Assembly (NCBI GenBank): GCA_035461175.1
Contig: DATHVR010000140.1
Span: 1-43,005, forward strand
Direction: 5' to 3'
DNA length: 43,005 nt
Source of the DNA: DATHVR01 sp035461175
GTDB lineage: Bacteria > Actinomycetota > Acidimicrobiia > Spongiisociales > ZC4RG35
The position numbers were made by a program, and so were the translations under genes. Shown one piece after another: positions 42,028-43,005 of the stretch. Within the stretch, counting starts at the first letter, position 1; each line of letters starts with the position of its first letter. The notes below the pieces were generated by a model. The model had not been told where the DNA came from and did no database searches. It saw nothing but the letters and a program-made list of their open reading frames with translations.

Positions 42028-43005
42028 GGAGTGGGTGGGGGTTGGCCTCGGGGCCCGGGAGATGAGTCGGGCGGCGATCGGTCCCACGGTGGCCATCACC
42101 AACACGTAGCCGGCCGAGATCGAGGCGAGCTCGCTGCCGGCTCCCGCCGTGACTCCGAGGCCGGCAATGACGATCGAAAATTCACCCCGGGCGATGAGCA
42201 GGGCCCCGGCCCGGCGACCGCCGCGGGTGCCGATCCCGGCCCGTCGCGCCGCCCACCAGCCGGTGATTACCTTGGATCCGCCGGTGATGATGGCCAGGAT
42301 CAGCACCGGGACCGCCACCGCCCCCAGCGTGCGGGGGTCGATGCTCAGCCCGAAGAAGACGAAGAACACTGCTGCGAACAGGTCACGCAGGGGCTGGAGG
42401 AAATTGCGGGCCTGATGGGCCGCCTGGCCCGAGATTCCGATCCCGACCAGGAAAGCCCCCACCGCCGCCGAGATGTGAACCTGCTCGGCTGCTCCGGCCA
42501 CCACCAGGGTGAGGCCGAGAACACTGAGCAAGTTCACCTCGTCGCTGGTCGAGAAGAAGAAGTCACTCAGACGGTCGCCGTGGCTGGCGGCCACCGCCAG
42601 GATCAGGGCGACGACGACCAGGGCGGCCGTGACCGACCCCACCACCGACATCATCGTTCCGCCGATGGCGAGCGCACCGAGAATGGGAAGGATGACGGCC
42701 ATCGCCAGATCCTCGAACACCAGGATCGAGAGGACCACCGGCGTCTCCCGGTTGGCCAGCCAGCCCAGGTCGTCGAGCGTCTTGGCAATGACTCCCGAAC
42801 TCGAGATGTAGATGACGCCCCCGAGGAACAGCGAGTAGATGGGACCGAAACCCAATACCAGGCCGGCCACGAAGCCGACGCCGAAGTTGATCACCAGATC
42901 GAACAGCCCGGCCGGCGCACCCGAACGCAGGTTGACGACCAGTTCCCGCGCTCCGTACTCGAGGCCCAGCATGAGCAAGAGAAGGATGATGCCCAGGTCG
43001 GCCCC
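42025..43005 (-). CDS. CPA2-family cation:proton antiporter, 5-prime end outside window
   Basis: At least 326 residues; the frame is open to the window edge, where it reads ADLGIILLLLMLGLEY, the start of span 3 in KefB/YbaL-type transporters. About ten more spans follow. The conserved helix VLSILVFEDLAMAVILPIL contains the acidic ED pair, followed by SAAVGAFLVGIGIS and the later FVFFGLSIDP and LIARGEFSIVIAGLG. No TrkA_N/RCK domain is attached, since the protein ends ISRAPRPTPTHS. Potassium or sodium exchange for protons is expected. The first spans lie beyond base 43005. Confidence 0.88.
   Translation of the reverse strand, partial: GADLGIILLLLMLGLEYGARELVVNLRSGAPAGLFDLVINFGVGFVAGLVLGFGPIYSLFLGGVIYISSSGVIAKTLDDLGWLANRETPVVLSILVFEDLAMAVILPILGALAIGGTMMSVVGSVTAALVVVALILAVAASHGDRLSDFFFSTSDEVNLLSVLGLTLVVAGAAEQVHISAAVGAFLVGIGISGQAAHQARNFLQPLRDLFAAVFFVFFGLSIDPRTLGAVAVPVLILAIITGGSKVITGWWAARRAGIGTRGGRRAGALLIARGEFSIVIAGLGVTAGAGSELASISAGYVLVMATVGPIAARLISRAPRPTPTHS

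Overview
The window is GC-rich (clearly well above 60% G+C by eye) and carries the replication-origin neighbourhood of an actinobacterium. The order cca ... pseudokinase - ECF sigma - anti-sigma - trxB - trxA - cwlM-like / parB - parA - rsmG - jag - yidC - yidD - rnpA - rpmH // dnaA - dnaN - recF - DUF721 - gyrB - gyrA - DUF3566 is the classic actinobacterial oriC order. The divergent proteins and the absence of several mycobacterial or streptomycete landmarks suggest a deep lineage such as Acidimicrobiia; that placement is inference.

Left part (1-13.6 kb, all minus strand): an arginine biosynthesis cluster argC-argJ-argB-argD, then a membrane-anchored beta-propeller-like gene, then argR-argG-argH, followed by an amino-acid permease, an EEP-family hydrolase and aminopeptidase P. 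argF is missing from its usual place between argD and argR. Near-identical ARG-box palindromes lie in front of argR and argC, each overlapping a -10 hexamer that would give a leaderless mRNA.

Middle (13.6-28.6 kb): tRNA nucleotidyltransferase, a PilT-like ATPase with altered motifs, an unrecognised protein coupled to a histone-deacetylase-family amidohydrolase, and a broken SIS-domain gene (all minus). A plus-strand block follows: beta-lactamase-fold hydrolase, GNAT, pseudokinase-TM protein, ECF sigma factor, putative anti-sigma factor, small membrane protein, thioredoxin reductase and thioredoxin, and a CwlM-like pseudo-amidase. The last three genes here (rsmG-parA-parB, minus) have a parS site just upstream of the rsmG promoter.

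Origin (28.6-36 kb): a repeat-rich gap, then jag-yidC-yidD-rnpA-rpmH on the minus strand and dnaA-dnaN-recF-DUF721 on the plus strand. DnaA boxes sit both upstream of dnaA and in the dnaA-dnaN gap, the best oriC candidate. rnpA has no usable start codon for its conserved N-terminus unless one base is added in a short C run.

Right part (36-43 kb): gyrB and gyrA, both diverged at quinolone-contact positions, a DUF3566 membrane protein, then convergent genes: an unrecognised protein coupled to a 42-residue membrane microprotein, and a CPA2-type antiporter cut by the window edge.

Two genome-style signals stand out. First, about eleven transcription-unit-leading genes have a TANNNT hexamer 6-8 bases before their start codon, which is the signature of leaderless transcription. 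Second, the intergenic gaps hold several families of palindromic repeats: two copies of a roughly 46-bp palindrome, a mirrored pair of compound palindromes, a 65-bp inverted dispersed repeat, and GGTGGTGGGT-type hairpins. No tRNA, rRNA, CRISPR array, IS element or prophage was seen.
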